A DNA stretch of 64,000 nucleotides from Crambe crambe (GCA_963924555.1 OZ004593.1:5018480-5082479), one strand, 5' to 3'. Positions 45,630 through 57,666 are shown, counted from the first letter of the stretch. Made by a program: numbers and translations. Notes: generated from the letters alone by a model not told the origin.

Positions 45630-47832
45630 ATGGCAGCTCCTGAAATGATTCTGCAAACTAACAAGATCTTCCTTTTCACAGTTATGATGATAACTGTCTC
45701 ATTAATTGCAGCAAAAGGTTTGCAGCTTATAATTAGCTTAAGAGTTAGAGTTAGTCTTCTTATCCTTCTGTAGCTTCCTCAGTATTTGTAGAGGACCCAG
45801 GACCAAGACATGTGATATCTCCTGTTAGATCACAATTCCAGCTCAATTGCTCAGTGGCTGTGGGACATGGTGTAGCATGGGCTGTGTTTATCACACCATT
45901 AAACAGAGAGTTACTAAGTGACAGTGGCTTTGATGAGACCCTCCTCCATCAACATGGCATCACAGTGAGAGAATTGAGCAATGATCATTCATCTCAACTA
46001 GTTGTAAATCCCACAACAGTCCAACTAGTAAACTACATAGAATGTATAGATGCAGATCCTGTCAGTGGAAGCAAATCTAGGGGCCAACGAGTGAATGTGA
46101 CAATTTATGGTACAAAACTTTGCACTATAACGCATGCAGAAATTGAAGATGAGTTTCAATTCACAGGTCCACCTTCATTTCCTACTGATGTTATGCTCAC
46201 ACCACTGACAGTCAACTCCCTCAGAGTTAGTTGGTCCTCTCCTCCCACCCCTCCTGGAGTGATCTTGTACTTCAACCTGACAATATTCAATCTCAACATT
46301 TCCACAGTGCTGATGAGGACAGACATAGAGACAAAGCACTACATCATCACTGATAATAATAGGGCTAGACCATGTGATGTCTACAGCTTCCAAATCACTG
46401 CAAGGAATGATGCTGGAATTGGTAATTCAAGTGAGAGAATCACTGGGAGTCTCCCCTCATTACCTGACATATCAGCTGTGGAGGACTCACTCCAACATTT
46501 CCTAGTAAAAGATGTAGAACTCAATGTAGCTAATTTGACTGTTTCTTTTGATGTAAGTTAATGATAAACATGTGGCTAGTTAAATTAAATATTTAATACC
46601 ACTATAGGAAGCTGATGCATGTCCTGATTTCCCTGTGACAGACTACACTTTAATACTGGAGGATTCTGAAAGATATCGGACTGAAATACCACTCTCATAT
46701 GAGACATTCATGGACAGTATTATGATGAACTGGTCTTTAGTGGAGAACAAACACTACACATATCACATTGTGGTAACCAATGTGATGGGAAGTAGTACAT
46801 CTTCTCTGAGAAGAATAAGTAAGTATGGAAATAATTTTTCATATTGTATATTATTGCCATTTGACCTCTTATCATAGTGACCACAGATGTTCAAGATATA
46901 ATTATATCTCATATAAGAGGGAGCAACTACTTCATCCAGTGCAGCTACATCACTGGTAGTGATGCTCGTGGGTGTGAATACACCTTGGTGAGTAAGGTGA
47001 AGGGGGTGGAAAATATCACAGGCAACATAGAGAGGACCAACTCTGAAGGAGTGATGGTAGAGGTTCGTACTGCAAGTTGCTACTCTGGTGAAGTGTTGGC
47101 CAAGGACTGGGAGAGAGACAATACCACTGGTATTCTACCAGTCAGAAGAAATATCACATTAGTTGGCCATGGAAAGTGCTTCACACAGACATGTTAGTTT
47201 ATAGGTGCATAGACGCATTACTTCACTTGCTGTAGTGGTTTATCCAATATTAAATGGTAATTGTAAACATAATCAGTGTATCATAGTGACTTTTATTCGG
47301 GTGATATTATGTTAGTATAATCTGCACATATTTGCTGCAGTTGCTACTATTCAGACAGAGTTGAGTGCCACTTCCATTGCCTTCATTGTGTTATCACTAG
47401 TACTTTTATTCTGTGCGGTTCCTGTTGCATTTGCCTGTGGCTATCTACAAGGTTATCTGTATATTCCTTTGAAAATTTTATTATCATTTCTGCATATTAA
47501 ATCATACTCATAGGATCAAGAAGAAAAACTGCACAAAAACATAGTGTTACTGAAATGGCTACACCTGTCGATGAATTGAAAGTGTGAGTCTTGCACAAAT
47601 ACCTATTATGTAATAATAATTTAACTGTTAGGTATCCAGTGAGGATGTTGATACTCACAGGCAGGAAAATGAAGTAAGCATTGTGGTGAATGATGCAATA
47701 TTTAGCTATGGCATTGCATATCAATTGTAGGGGATTAATCTTGAGCAGAACCAAGCCTATGAAGCAGTGAAGATCAGTAGCTCAAAAGTCCCTGCTCCAG
47801 AGTATGCTGAAATCACAACTCTTGTCAGTTGA
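45630..47832 (+). CDS. Ig+FN3 receptor II-6 with extra extracellular domain
   Basis: Complete: exons 45630-45717 (second ATG 45645), 45783-46109, 46167-46552, 46608-46818, 46878-47192, 47341-47451, 47514-47583, 47640-47673 and 47731-47832. From ATG 45645 this is 1629 nt (542 aa). Exons 1-3 (signal, Ig, first FN3) are near-identical to the other copies. From the last codons of exon 3 onward the protein is strongly diverged. Exon 5 is 315 nt and encodes a full third domain (TTDVQDIIISHIRG, YFIQCSYITG, VRTASCYSGE), of which the other copies keep only 45-54 nt. The TM differs (SIAFIVLSLVLLFCAVPVAF). The tail keeps YEAV and YAEI with 11 residues between them. This copy best preserves the ancestral layout. 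Confidence 0.83.
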
Positions 47833-48785
47833 ACAACACTTGTAGTTATAAGATAGATATGTACACAGTAACTTGCAGTTTATACAACTTGACGTGTAAA
47901 TAGCTAATGTGTGTGTAGCTATACAGCTATGACTATTATTCATCATGGGATTGAAGTTGACCAAATAAGATCATCCGATGTGATGTAGCTAATAGAAAGA
48001 GCTCAAAAATGACATGCTAGGTTCAAAGGTGCTTTTTTTCAATTAAAGTGTTTACTATTTTGCTTCATGGGGTAGAATAGTATGCTGTATATTGGACAAT
48101 TTCATGGAACCATCTATAGAAACAAGAAGAAACCAGATACATATAAGCATACACCATCAAGCAAGCAACTAGCTGATATTGTAATGCTGTCATATAGTGA
48201 TCTTTGTCAAGCATAACTGCATGGTCCAGATGCCAGGCCTATCACCTTTGAATCTGCTACAAGTCCCACTGTGAGTTGAAATGATCTTCTGTCTCTTATT
48301 CACACTCACTGTAAAGAAGAAAGCGTTTACTGCAACTATTTTGTCCCTACACACACTTTTAATGTGTGTATTGGGACAATTTAGACACATGCAGTTTTGC
48401 TTTTACAGTGCATATACATAGCTATGTAGGGAATTCCCCAATAATTATTAGAAACCTACAGAACCTTAGAAACCATCCCATTAGCAAATCATTTTAGCAC
48501 AACTTTCTGGTAAATTAAGTTAAGGAGCCCCTGCAGATCTTGGATTGGACTGTTCTTTAAAGATACCAGCTTTCACACAGCTACATAACTGTCACCAAAC
48601 TTCACTTGCAACTCAACTGTTAATTCAAGACTATGTTGGCTAACATCTTCCTCACAGTTGAAAAAGAAACTTATGTGAATGACCGGGTCAAGCCCATATG
48701 CACAAAAGAATGTGTAGGAGGAGTAGGAAGTGGCTCTTTGTTGATCCATAGCTAAATCAAATGATACTAAATTTTATACACAAAT
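47833..48785. other. Unique intergenic sequence, no gene seen
   Basis: This stretch has no match to the tandem repeats around it. Short open frames on the minus strand (47782-47964, 48190-48390) lack any domain or splice context. Confidence 0.5.
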
Positions 48786-49894
48786 TTAGTCATGATGGTG
48801 AAGGGACAGCTGTGTAGTGATACATGTGAGTGGAGATATTTAAGTAGCTATTCAGTAGAATTAACTTTTCTATAGCTTATGTGACATCTATGCGTTTATC
48901 TCCATCTACATTTCGAGGAGTCACCTCCATTACTCCAGACTTGCCTGACTGCTCTTTGGATTGTGCCAATATTGCTGTCACTCTTTGTAATGGGACGAAC
49001 GTGTTATTGGATGGTGTCTTAGTGCTGAAGATCTTGCCAGAGGGTCACTGGCATTAATATGCACAGTATCACTCCAAGGATCTTTTAACTGGCGGTGGAG
49101 AAAAGGCCAAGTAACTCTGCGAAATTCTCAATCCTCGGTGCAGATGGAACCAGAACTAGTAGACTGATCATTCATCAGCTGGACTACATGGCTGAGAATT
49201 ACTCTTGCGATGCTACATATTCAATTCTGGTTTCATATCAAACAAGAAAATATGATGTGCAATTTCCAAGTAAGTTTTGATATAGCTAGTTCAATAATGT
49301 GCTAGCTAAATTAATCAAAATCTACCTATCCTAATGGTAATGATGTAAGGATGTGATTTGTTACTATACAAGTTAAACCTCTTGGTTTATGAATGACTAA
49401 AATAGAGAAACTGTTCACCTGGTATCACACTCAGCTATTTATCCCTAGAGCAGCCAGAAAGATAGACTGAACTTCTATAACTATTAATTTGAAATTCTTA
49501 TTATTTTAATATGCTGCAGCGATAATAGAGAGAGTGCCAATATCTATAGGATTCTCAGGAGAGGAATCTGTGTCCCTGCCCTGCGAGGTCCATGGCTATA
49601 TAACTACCTTTAATCCTCCTGTTTGGACAAGCTATGGAGCGAGTTTCATCAACGTTTCTAAATATGCTATCATTGTCAGTGCTGGTTCTAATAAATCACT
49701 CATCTTCCCCAATGGCTTTGAAAAACAGTCTATCATTTCAACTCTGACGATTCATCAGCTCAGTGCTGAACATGAAGGCAGCTACACGTGCATGACAGAG
49801 GGTAACAGAACTGTGACTCAACTCCTGATCATGTCAGCATCAAATAGTACCAGCTCCTTTCCCTCTACTTCCAGTACTATGCCCAAAGGAAATG
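48786..49894 (+). pseudogene. I' receptor relic (copy e)
   Basis: Part of the signal exon (48786-48835), then the N-terminal domain exon from 48876. About 465 bp are deleted at 49020, joining DGVL to the start of the first Ig domain out of frame. Further small deletions follow at about 49124 and 49190. The second Ig exon (about 49521-49894, donor GTGAGA) is open and about 95 percent identical in protein to the intact copy. No TM exon follows. Confidence 0.85.
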
Positions 49895-50029
49895 GTGAGA
49901 AGCTAGCTAGCTATAGCTAGAAGTTAAGAACCTTTATAGTTAGCACATGAAATTTGATCTTCGAAATGGGCAGATACTAAATAGCTACTTATATCCCTCA
50001 CACTTGGGTATTACATACCTCAGTGGAGA

Positions 50030-50330
50030 TGAACTAGGACAAGCAAGCTATAGTTTTAAACTTCAAATATACATATGAAGCTACTTATTCCTTTCCTGTC
50101 TCCTTTTGATGATTTAAGTATAATTAATGGGGCTACCAGATACCGGTTTCTTGGGAGAAGGCTCAGTTGAACTCAGATGTGACTATTATGCCATTACCTT
50201 TAACCCTCCTATGTGGATCGAGCGGTGATGATAGGGCAGAATTAATCAACACTTCAAAAAATACATGATCACCCCAGTGATATCCAAGGTGGACACAATG
50301 CTCGATCCTGTGCTGCCATTACTCCATCAC
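50030..50330. pseudogene. Type I receptor relic with a local inversion
   Basis: Forward fragments match the first and second Ig exons of 12688-14686 (GGCTCAGTTGAACTCAGATG, CCTATGTGGA, TCAACACTTCAAAA). From about 50284 the sequence GTGGACACAATGCT... TGTGCTGCCAT is the reverse complement of the same exon (13942-13970 of the intact gene). Confidence 0.65.
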
Positions 50331-50867
50331 TGCATGGTGGTGATCATGGTGGTGATCATGTTGTTGTTGTTTTTAAGTGCATCACTGCTCCACCACATTG
50401 GGGGGTTAGCTAGAGGTAATGGCATGTAGCGGCCAGAGAGTTAGTTCCATAATTGTTATTCTAGATCAGAGATGAATAAATAAATAAGTGTGATAATAAG
50501 GGATTGCATATCATGGTACAATCATGTCATATCTTGCATAGTCAGCTCATTCCTGGCAACACTCACTGCAAATCAACTAAAATACATGTACTGAGTGTGT
50601 ATTGTGTTGTTTCAACTAAATAAATATTGATTTGTAATGGTATATTATGCATGCATGGCTCATTGTTGAGTTACAGACCTACACTGTATAGTTTTCTGTT
50701 TGGATTGCAATTATTAAATACACACTGACTACTTACTTAATGCAACTGTGATCACATGTGGGTGGAATTGTTGACTAATCCTTATACGTAGCTACTATGG
50801 AACTTTGAACCCTGGACATGTGATGTAGCTATTGGGACAAAAATTAATAGTGTGCAGTTTTGTAGTG
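50331..50867. other. Spacer and shared 5-prime flank of II-7
   Basis: 50640-50867 matches the flank of II-6 (45430-45629), including GTTTGGATTGCA and GTGATCACATGTGGGTGGAA. 50520-50580 contains a short TM-exon relic of the type I receptor (CATATCTTGCATAGTCAGCTC). Confidence 0.5.
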
Positions 50868-53381
50868 ATGGCAACTCCTGAAATGATTCTGCTAACTAAC
50901 AAAATCTTCCTTTTCATAGTTATGATGATAACTGTCTCATTAATTGCAGCAAAAGGTTTGCAGCTTATAATTAGCTTAAGAGTTAGAGTTAGTCTTCTTA
51001 TCCTTCTGTAGCTTCCTCAGTATTTGTAGAGGACCCAGGACCAAGATATGTGATATCTCCTGTTAGATCACAATTCCAGCTCAACTGCTCAGTGGCTGTG
51101 GGACATGGTGTAGCATGGGCTGTATTTGTCACACCATTAAACAGAGAGTTACTAACTGATAGTTTTGATGAGACCCTCCTCCGTCAACGTGGCATCATAG
51201 TGAGAGAATTGAGCAATGATCATTCATCTCAACTAGTTGTAAATCCCACAACAGTCCAACTAGTAAACTACATAGAATGTATAGATACAGATCCTGTCAA
51301 TGGAAGCAGATCTAGGGGCCAACGAGTGAATGTGACAATTTATGGTATAAAACTTTGCACAATAATGCATGCAGAAATTGAAGATGATTTTGAATTCACA
51401 GGTCCACCTTCACCTCCTACTGATGTTATGCTCACACCAATCACAGTCAACTCCCTCAGAGTTAGTTGGTCTTCTCCTCCCATCCCTCCTGGAGTGACCC
51501 TGTACTTCAACCTGACGATATTCAACCTCAACAGTTCCAGTTCTGAACCAGTGCTGATGAGGACAGACATACAAACACAACACTACATCTTCACTGATGG
51601 CAATAGGGCTAGACCATGTGATGTCTACAGCTTCCAAGTCACTGCAAGGAATGATGCTGGGATGGGTAATCCAAGTGAGATAATCACTGGGAGTCTCCCC
51701 TCACTACCTGACATGTCAGCTGTGGAGGACTCACTCCAACACTCTCTAGCTAAGGCTGATGGGAGTGTCACTATGAGAGTTCAATTCAATGTGAACAAAC
51801 TATGACTTAGCTACCATGTCTTAAAAGATGTTTTACCTTTGCAGGAGGCCACGGCATGTCCAGCATACCCAGTGATGAAGTACACATTAGTGCTGGAGGA
51901 CTCTGAAGGTAATAGGAATGAGACGTCTCTATCACTCACAGGCAATGTGTTAATAAATGGGTTAATGGAGAACGTACGCTACACCTATTATATTGTGGCA
52001 GTAAACAGTATCGGAAATAACACATCTTCTTCAAGGAGTACGTCAGTCTTACTGAATACATTAACATAATGCATGTGAGCTTCTTAAATTTTCTTAGTGA
52101 TCACGACCATGACCATTTGCCAAAGAAGTAACACTGACACTGGTATGTACCTTACCTTTCAGATTATTTAGCCATGGAAAGTGCTTTTTTTGCAGAGAAG
52201 TTAGTTTATAGCTAGCTACTCATAATTATTATTGGCACCTGCTGAACTAGCTAATAGCTACACTTAAAAGTAGATTGCCATATAAGATGTTGCTAGCTAT
52301 CAATTTGAAAACCTCTTGAGTAATCTGTCCACTGCTTTTAATTGATCGGTTATCACAACCACATACGCAGCAGTGTTCTATCTAGAAGTTATAATTTGGG
52401 GTAAAAGTGTGTGTCCTGACAAATAGTCCATTTTCATCAAGAGGCAAGCTAGTTAAATAACTAGTAAGCCATTATTATGTGGACAAGCTGCACGTCATCA
52501 TTTCATCACTGGTAGCTAGCTAGGCATGTAGTGTTAATTAAGTGCTACTCTCAATATTTTAAGACTGCAGGCAAGTTTTGCTAGAGTGCTTGGGGTAGAA
52601 GCTTCTACCCCACCTACCCCAGTGAAACCTACACAGCAGCCTGTATGTGGTTGTTGATAACAAATCTTGCTGATTTGAATGAGCATCATCAAAAACTATC
52701 AGTGTTGTATCTATACATAACTAGCTACTGATGACTGTATGATCATATCCAGCAGCTGCTGCAGTTCCTAGTGCTGGACTGGACACCACTTCCATTGTCT
52801 TCATTGCACTATCACTGGTCCTGCTGGTGTGTGTCCTTCCTATTGCAACAACCATTGCTTACATCTGTGGAAGGAAAAATGGTTAGGACTAGGCTTGACC
52901 ACATTGTGAGCTACTTCTGCCTATTAGCCAGCTATCTTTCTAGCTTTATCTTTTGATTGTATGTTCATATTTAATTTTATTGTGCTATTCTGCTAGTCAC
53001 TGTATTATTGTGGGCTAGTGGTATGTCTTGTCATTTATTTTAAGGAATAGAACTCAATAAAGTACAAAGACATGAACTTGAACTTAAAAGTACCACAGAA
53101 ATGGGCATACCTGTCAATGGGTAAGGTGTGAAAAGAAGCACATTGGTTTCTGTATTAACTGGTACCTTCGTATTAAATCAGTGAGGAGGCAAGTACCACT
53201 CAGGAAGCTCATGGTGGAACAGTTAAGGCAAGGCTTGGTGCCATATCATGTGTATTGAGTTCTAGTCTCCTCTTCATGTTAGGATATTATTAGTCTTGAG
53301 CGGAACCAGGCATATGAAATGGTGAAGGTCAATCTCCCTGCTCCAGAGTATGCTGAGATTGCTACAACCAATGTCAATTGA
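50868..53381 (+). CDS. Ig+FN3 receptor II-7 with ITAM-like tail
   Basis: Complete: exons 50868-50955 (second ATG 50883), 51021-51344, 51402-51790, 51845-52037, 52098-52142, 52756-52881, 53045-53120, 53182-53221 and 53283-53381. From ATG 50883 this is 1365 nt (454 aa). Signal peptide, Ig, two FN3-like domains, short linker, TM and a tail ending YEMV-KVNLPAPE-YAEI then ATTNVN. A 6-bp deletion removed the usual exon 4 donor, but a GTACGT at 52038 in the same phase can replace it. Exon 5 has lost 9 nt in frame. These compensated lesions suggest the copy has been kept functional. Confidence 0.83.
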
Positions 53382-54257
53382 ACTTGTCATCTCACAGTCA
53401 GTGATACCTCTTGACCAGGGAGAGGGTCATGAATATTAAGAGTGTACTACTAATAATTAAGAGTAGCTGTTGTAGGTAGGCAGTTGTATAAACTTAACAA
53501 TTCAAGACAACTTTCAAGTTATTAGCTATTATTTTTCAAACAACAAAAATGGCAGTGAAAACAACAAGGCAATACTGGCTAGATTAAAAACAACGTAAGT
53601 TACAGCATGTTTACAATTAACCAAGAAGGACACAAAGTAAATAAATAAACCTGAATAGAAATCAAATGAGATGGGGATCCGGAAACATGGAGAATCAAAA
53701 ATAAAATGTCAACCAAAAAAAAACAAAAAAAAAAAAAACCCGTAAATCGGTGTTGAAAATATTCGGGATGAAATATTTCGTGTAAAATTAATTTCGTAAA
53801 CATGGATTCAAAATAACGCACGCGCGCACGTATCATGTGCTTTTATTAGAGTAGCAGCAGTTGGGAGGTACTACCATATCAGAGAGTGCGGTAGCACTCT
53901 CTAAGTAGGGATGGCAGGTCAAAGGTCATTAAGACTGTATAAACTAAAAAACTCTTCTTTCTCTTCTACCCTTACTCTACAGGTTCTCACAAGTCATGGC
54001 CCTATCCCTACATCTACACAGAAGATAGGACAACGTATAATAATCTAAAATTCATTCTATAACATTAACAAAAAACGATTTCAAAAAATTGACTTTTGTT
54101 CAACATAATAATAATCAGATCGGCGTACTGACTAACTGGCTATAGTTGTCACAATTATAACATGGCGATCAGATAGAGCGGCACCTAGAGGCTGATCTTT
54201 TGCTATTAGTTTTCACTACAGTTCTATTTCACAATTCAGTGATATCCAACACTAGCT
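53382..54257. other. Region downstream of the receptor cluster
   Basis: No gene seen. It contains an A-rich run (53717-53740) and the hairpin repeat end at 53881-53920 described for 2541-2580. The open frame at 53600-53836 (minus) is low-complexity and not convincing. Confidence 0.5.
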
Positions 54258-54308
54258 ATAGTCTCGCGGGCCACGCCCCTTCGGAAGGGGCGTGGCCCGC
54301 GAGACTAT
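54258..54308. repeat. Perfect 24-bp GC-rich palindrome
   Basis: The arms are exact reverse complements (ATAGTCTCGCGGGCCACG... and its mirror) around a 3-bp CGG centre. The arms are much richer in GC than the surrounding DNA. It is probably a minimal foldback element. It would also form a very stable RNA or DNA hairpin. Confidence 0.9.
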
Positions 54309-54347
54309 GATGCACTTACTGCGTACGTACGCACTGACAAGCACATT

Positions 54348-54660
54348 ACTAGGGTATGTTCGTGTAACATATTCAATCGGCGAGCGAAGCAGTTGGTGAA
54401 AGTCATTTGTACTTTGACTTACTAAGATATTGCAGCTGCATACATAGGAGGCTGTATAATGCTTACCACAAGCACTTAGAAAGCCAAGCGCCTACAATCC
54501 ACTTAGCACCTCTACGACAAAATGCTGTAGAAAACAATAAGCTCGAGCTGTTTGTTCTAAGTGCTATGGGCATGTTTCATTTGTGGGGTCAAAGGTCAAA
54601 CGAACGTGCGCATGCGTATTATTAATTATGCCCGCTAGCTATTGACGTACGTATATGTGA
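54348..54660. repeat. Direct repeat DR1 (partner 56990-57306)
   Basis: About 310 bp, from ACTAGGGTATGTTCGTGTAA to GACGTACGTATATGTGA, repeated with about 90 percent identity at 56990-57306. The two copies bracket the TIR elements at 54661-56923, so the arrangement arose by duplication or by transposition into a repeated host sequence. Confidence 0.9.
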
Positions 54661-55112
54661 CCGGTGTCATAAAGTTTTGGGGACCCCGTAGTTCTAGGTA
54701 CCCCCCGTCCCTAAATCTACCGTAGATATGGGGACCCCCTCATAGATATAGGGACCCCCAGTCCTCGCGCTTTATATGCGCTTTATATCTCTACATAGCT
54801 GACAAAACAAAAGTGAGGGAGAGTGAAATATTCAGTTCGAGCTGGGTAAGTTAGCCATCTGTAGCTAGTACTTATTTTACTGTTTTAGGGTTGAATAATA
54901 GCTATGAGGAAGTGGGCTATTCAGTTTGAGGCTATCATCCATATGGACCACATGCAGTTTTGGCCCTCCAATAGTTTAATATTAAAATACAAAATTACAT
55001 TATCCTAGCTTGCATTAATTATTATCTATATTAATTTTTAATCACTACTACAACTACTACTATTATATTATTTAGTTTCATAATGCTTATTTAATGATAA
55101 TAACGATAATAA

Positions 55113-55114
<2 letters not shown>

Positions 55115-55158
<44 letters not shown>
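55115..55158. repeat. (TAA)n microsatellite
   Basis: About 15 uninterrupted TAA/ATA units inside element a. Confidence 0.95.
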
Positions 55159-55364
55159 GGTCAGATTCCTCTACCACACTTTCAGCAAAAATCCAACATA
55201 GATTTAACGACCTCCAATAGCTAATATATCTGTAGATTCAATGATACAATATCTGTACTGGCATCCACTAAAAATTTGACACCACTAAATTACCTCATCT
55301 GTGACCCCATCCCCAAATGTATGAATCTATTATAGCTAGCTAAGTAGCTACAGTACCCTATCTG

Positions 55365-55715
55365 TAGATATGGGGACCCCATCCCCAAATGTAACTCATC
55401 CAGATATACCGTAGGTACCATTTCTCCATCTGTAGATATGGGGACCCCATCCCCAAATGTATGCTTATCATAAAAGATACCTCATCCAGATATACCGTAT
55501 GTACCATTCTCCATCTGTAGATATGGGGACCCCATCCCCAAATGTATGTTTATCAATAAAGATACCTCATCCAGATATACCGTAGGTACCATTCTCCATT
55601 CTGTAGATATGGGGATCCCATCCCCAAATGTATGTTTATCAATAAAGATACCTCATCCAGATATACCGTAGGTACCATTCTCCATCTGTAGATATGGGGA
55701 CCCCATCCCCAAATG
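55365..55715. repeat. 85-bp minisatellite
   Basis: Five copies of TGTAGATATGGGGACCCCAT, whose GATATG cores start at about 55369, 55435, 55520, 55606 and 55691 (spacing 66, 85, 86, 85). Each full unit includes CTCATCCAGATATACCGTA and GTACCATTCTCCAT. Confidence 0.92.
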
Positions 55716-56262
55716 TATGTTGATCAAAGGATATCTCATCCACGAATCTTCATAAATAATTGTAGGAACCTTTTTAGATGGTCTACTTCACTTGTATCTT
55801 CTTTCTCCTACTCACGAGGTGGTCTCTCATCTGCAACCTGCTCCTTCGTAATGCTGGCCAAGGATTGCTTGTTTGAAAACCTCTGTTTACCTCTCTGTCT
55901 CAGTTTGCAACAGTGAGGCACCCTCAGACATCTTGCCCCAAATTGAAACAGCTAGCTATAGCCTATTATTGTGGTTTATATTACGTATACCAAGCATGCT
56001 ATATGAATATAGAGGGGAACAGCTTAGTTCCCAGACTGATTTTTTCTCCCCGAGCTTGCTATTAGCAATACTATTGCTACTTGGCCAGATCTGGCTACTT
56101 TGGCTGGGGTCCCCATATCTACGCAGGGATCCCCATATCTACCGTAGATATGGGGACGGAGGTTCCCATATCTACGTAGATTTAGGGATGGGGATCCCCA
56201 TATCTACGTAGATATGGGGACGGGGGTCCCTGAAATAGGGGGGTCCCCAAAACATTATGACA

Positions 56263-56923
56263 CCGGCTCTGGGAAAACCCTCCGTCGGGTGAAAATTAAA
56301 AATTTTTTGTTATGGTAAAATTTATTATCTATGGCCCTTTGGCTCTTTATTGCGCAAATTTCAAAGCTATAGCTTTTATGACGCCTGAGGAACAGCTCTT
56401 AGAAAGATCGAGGTAGCGTCCATTAGCATTATTGTTTTTTCGAGAAAAGCTGACTAAGCAACGTGAACATTATTTCCGGACATGCCCGTGGACTAGTAAA
56501 TTGACGGTGGGTGGGGTTTCGAACTGTAGTTAGTAAGAAGCTAGTTTCTTGCCTTTTGGCTCGAGAAAGGTCCAACCGAAGCTCCGAGAAGAGAAGCAAG
56601 GTACCGAAGGTAGCGCAGATAGCTTAGTAAGTTCATATTTCCCAGCGCATAAGCTGGAAAGCCTCCCTAAAGTTCAATGAATTTCAGCCTGACTAGAATC
56701 TCCGTGCACGAAGCTTCAATGGCTGACTAGCTAACTTTAGCGCTTCATTTGAAGCCTTTGTACTTGTAGTCTGAGCTCCAAACTTCATCTGTGCTTTGTT
56801 CAAGGATCATATTTGTCATTTATGCTTAAAAAATTTTTTTGCCAAATTTTGGCACTGCCAACTAAACGTGCTCATATCTGATAATTGATTTTTGCACCGG
56901 ACGGAGGGTTTTCCCAGAGCCGG
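56263..56923. mobile_element. TIR element b
   Basis: Inverted termini CCGGCTCTGGGAAAACCCTC with a further matching CGTC(G/C)GGTG. 661 bp with no open frame of note. It abuts element a. The outer flanks of the a+b pair read ATATGTGA and TCACATAT, so both may lie within one older palindromic target. Confidence 0.85.
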
Positions 56924-56989
56924 TCACATATATATATCTCGAGCTCCCGTTGACATGACCAGAGAGTGGCTCGCTTCGCTCGCCAAATA

Positions 56990-57306
56990 ACTAGGGTATG
57001 TTCGTGTAACATATTCAATCGGCGAGCGAAGCAGTTGGTGAAAGTCATTTGTACGTCTTATTGGGCTGCAGTGGTTGTGGCAGCTGAATACACATGAGGC
57101 TGTATAATGCTTACCACAAGCACTTAGAAAGCCAAGCGCCTACAATCCACTTAGCGCCTCTATGACAAAATGCTGTAAAAAGCAATAAGCTCTAGCTGTT
57201 TGTTCTAAGTGCTATGGGCACGTTTCATTTGTGGGGTCGAAGGTCAAACGAACGTGCGCATGCGTATTACTAATTATGCCCGCTAGCTATTGACGTACGT
57301 ATATAT
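56990..57306. repeat. Direct repeat DR2 (partner 54348-54660)
   Basis: See DR1. The copy lies just inside the left arm of element e and ends where element c begins. Confidence 0.9.
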
Positions 57307-57666
57307 GTGACAGGATTTAGGAAAAAGGGGAATATCGCGCGCTTATCAATATGCAATAATGACATGTTTTAGTGTGCTCAACCAAAAAAAAATTTTTTTT
57401 TCTAAGAATTTTTTTTTACCTCAAATATATCTTAGATCTTTGGTCTACTTCCATGCCAAGTTTGAAGAGTCAGAAACCATTAGAAGTAGGCAAGCGCGCT
57501 GTTAGAAGTTTCTTCAAAAACTTACCAAGCGTATAAACGGACTCTACGTTACAATTTACGGCTTACGTAAACCTAGTAGTGCGCAGTTAATCTGGGACTT
57601 TCCCTTGTTTAATTTTTTGTTACCACAGTAACCACAAAATACAATTCATAGTAGTATTGAATTTCA

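Larger units (their letters stand above)
54661..56266. mobile_element. TIR element a, with internal minisatellite
   Basis: The ends are inverted repeats starting CCGGTGTCATAA and continuing GTTTTGGGGACCCC. They are followed on both sides by arrays of TAGATATGGGGACCCC-type units. There is no transposase. The right end overlaps the left end of element b by four bases, CCGG. Confidence 0.8.

Noticed and set aside
55713-56211. Two open frames in TIR element a
   Set aside because: They run through minisatellite units and the terminal arrays and have no conserved domain.
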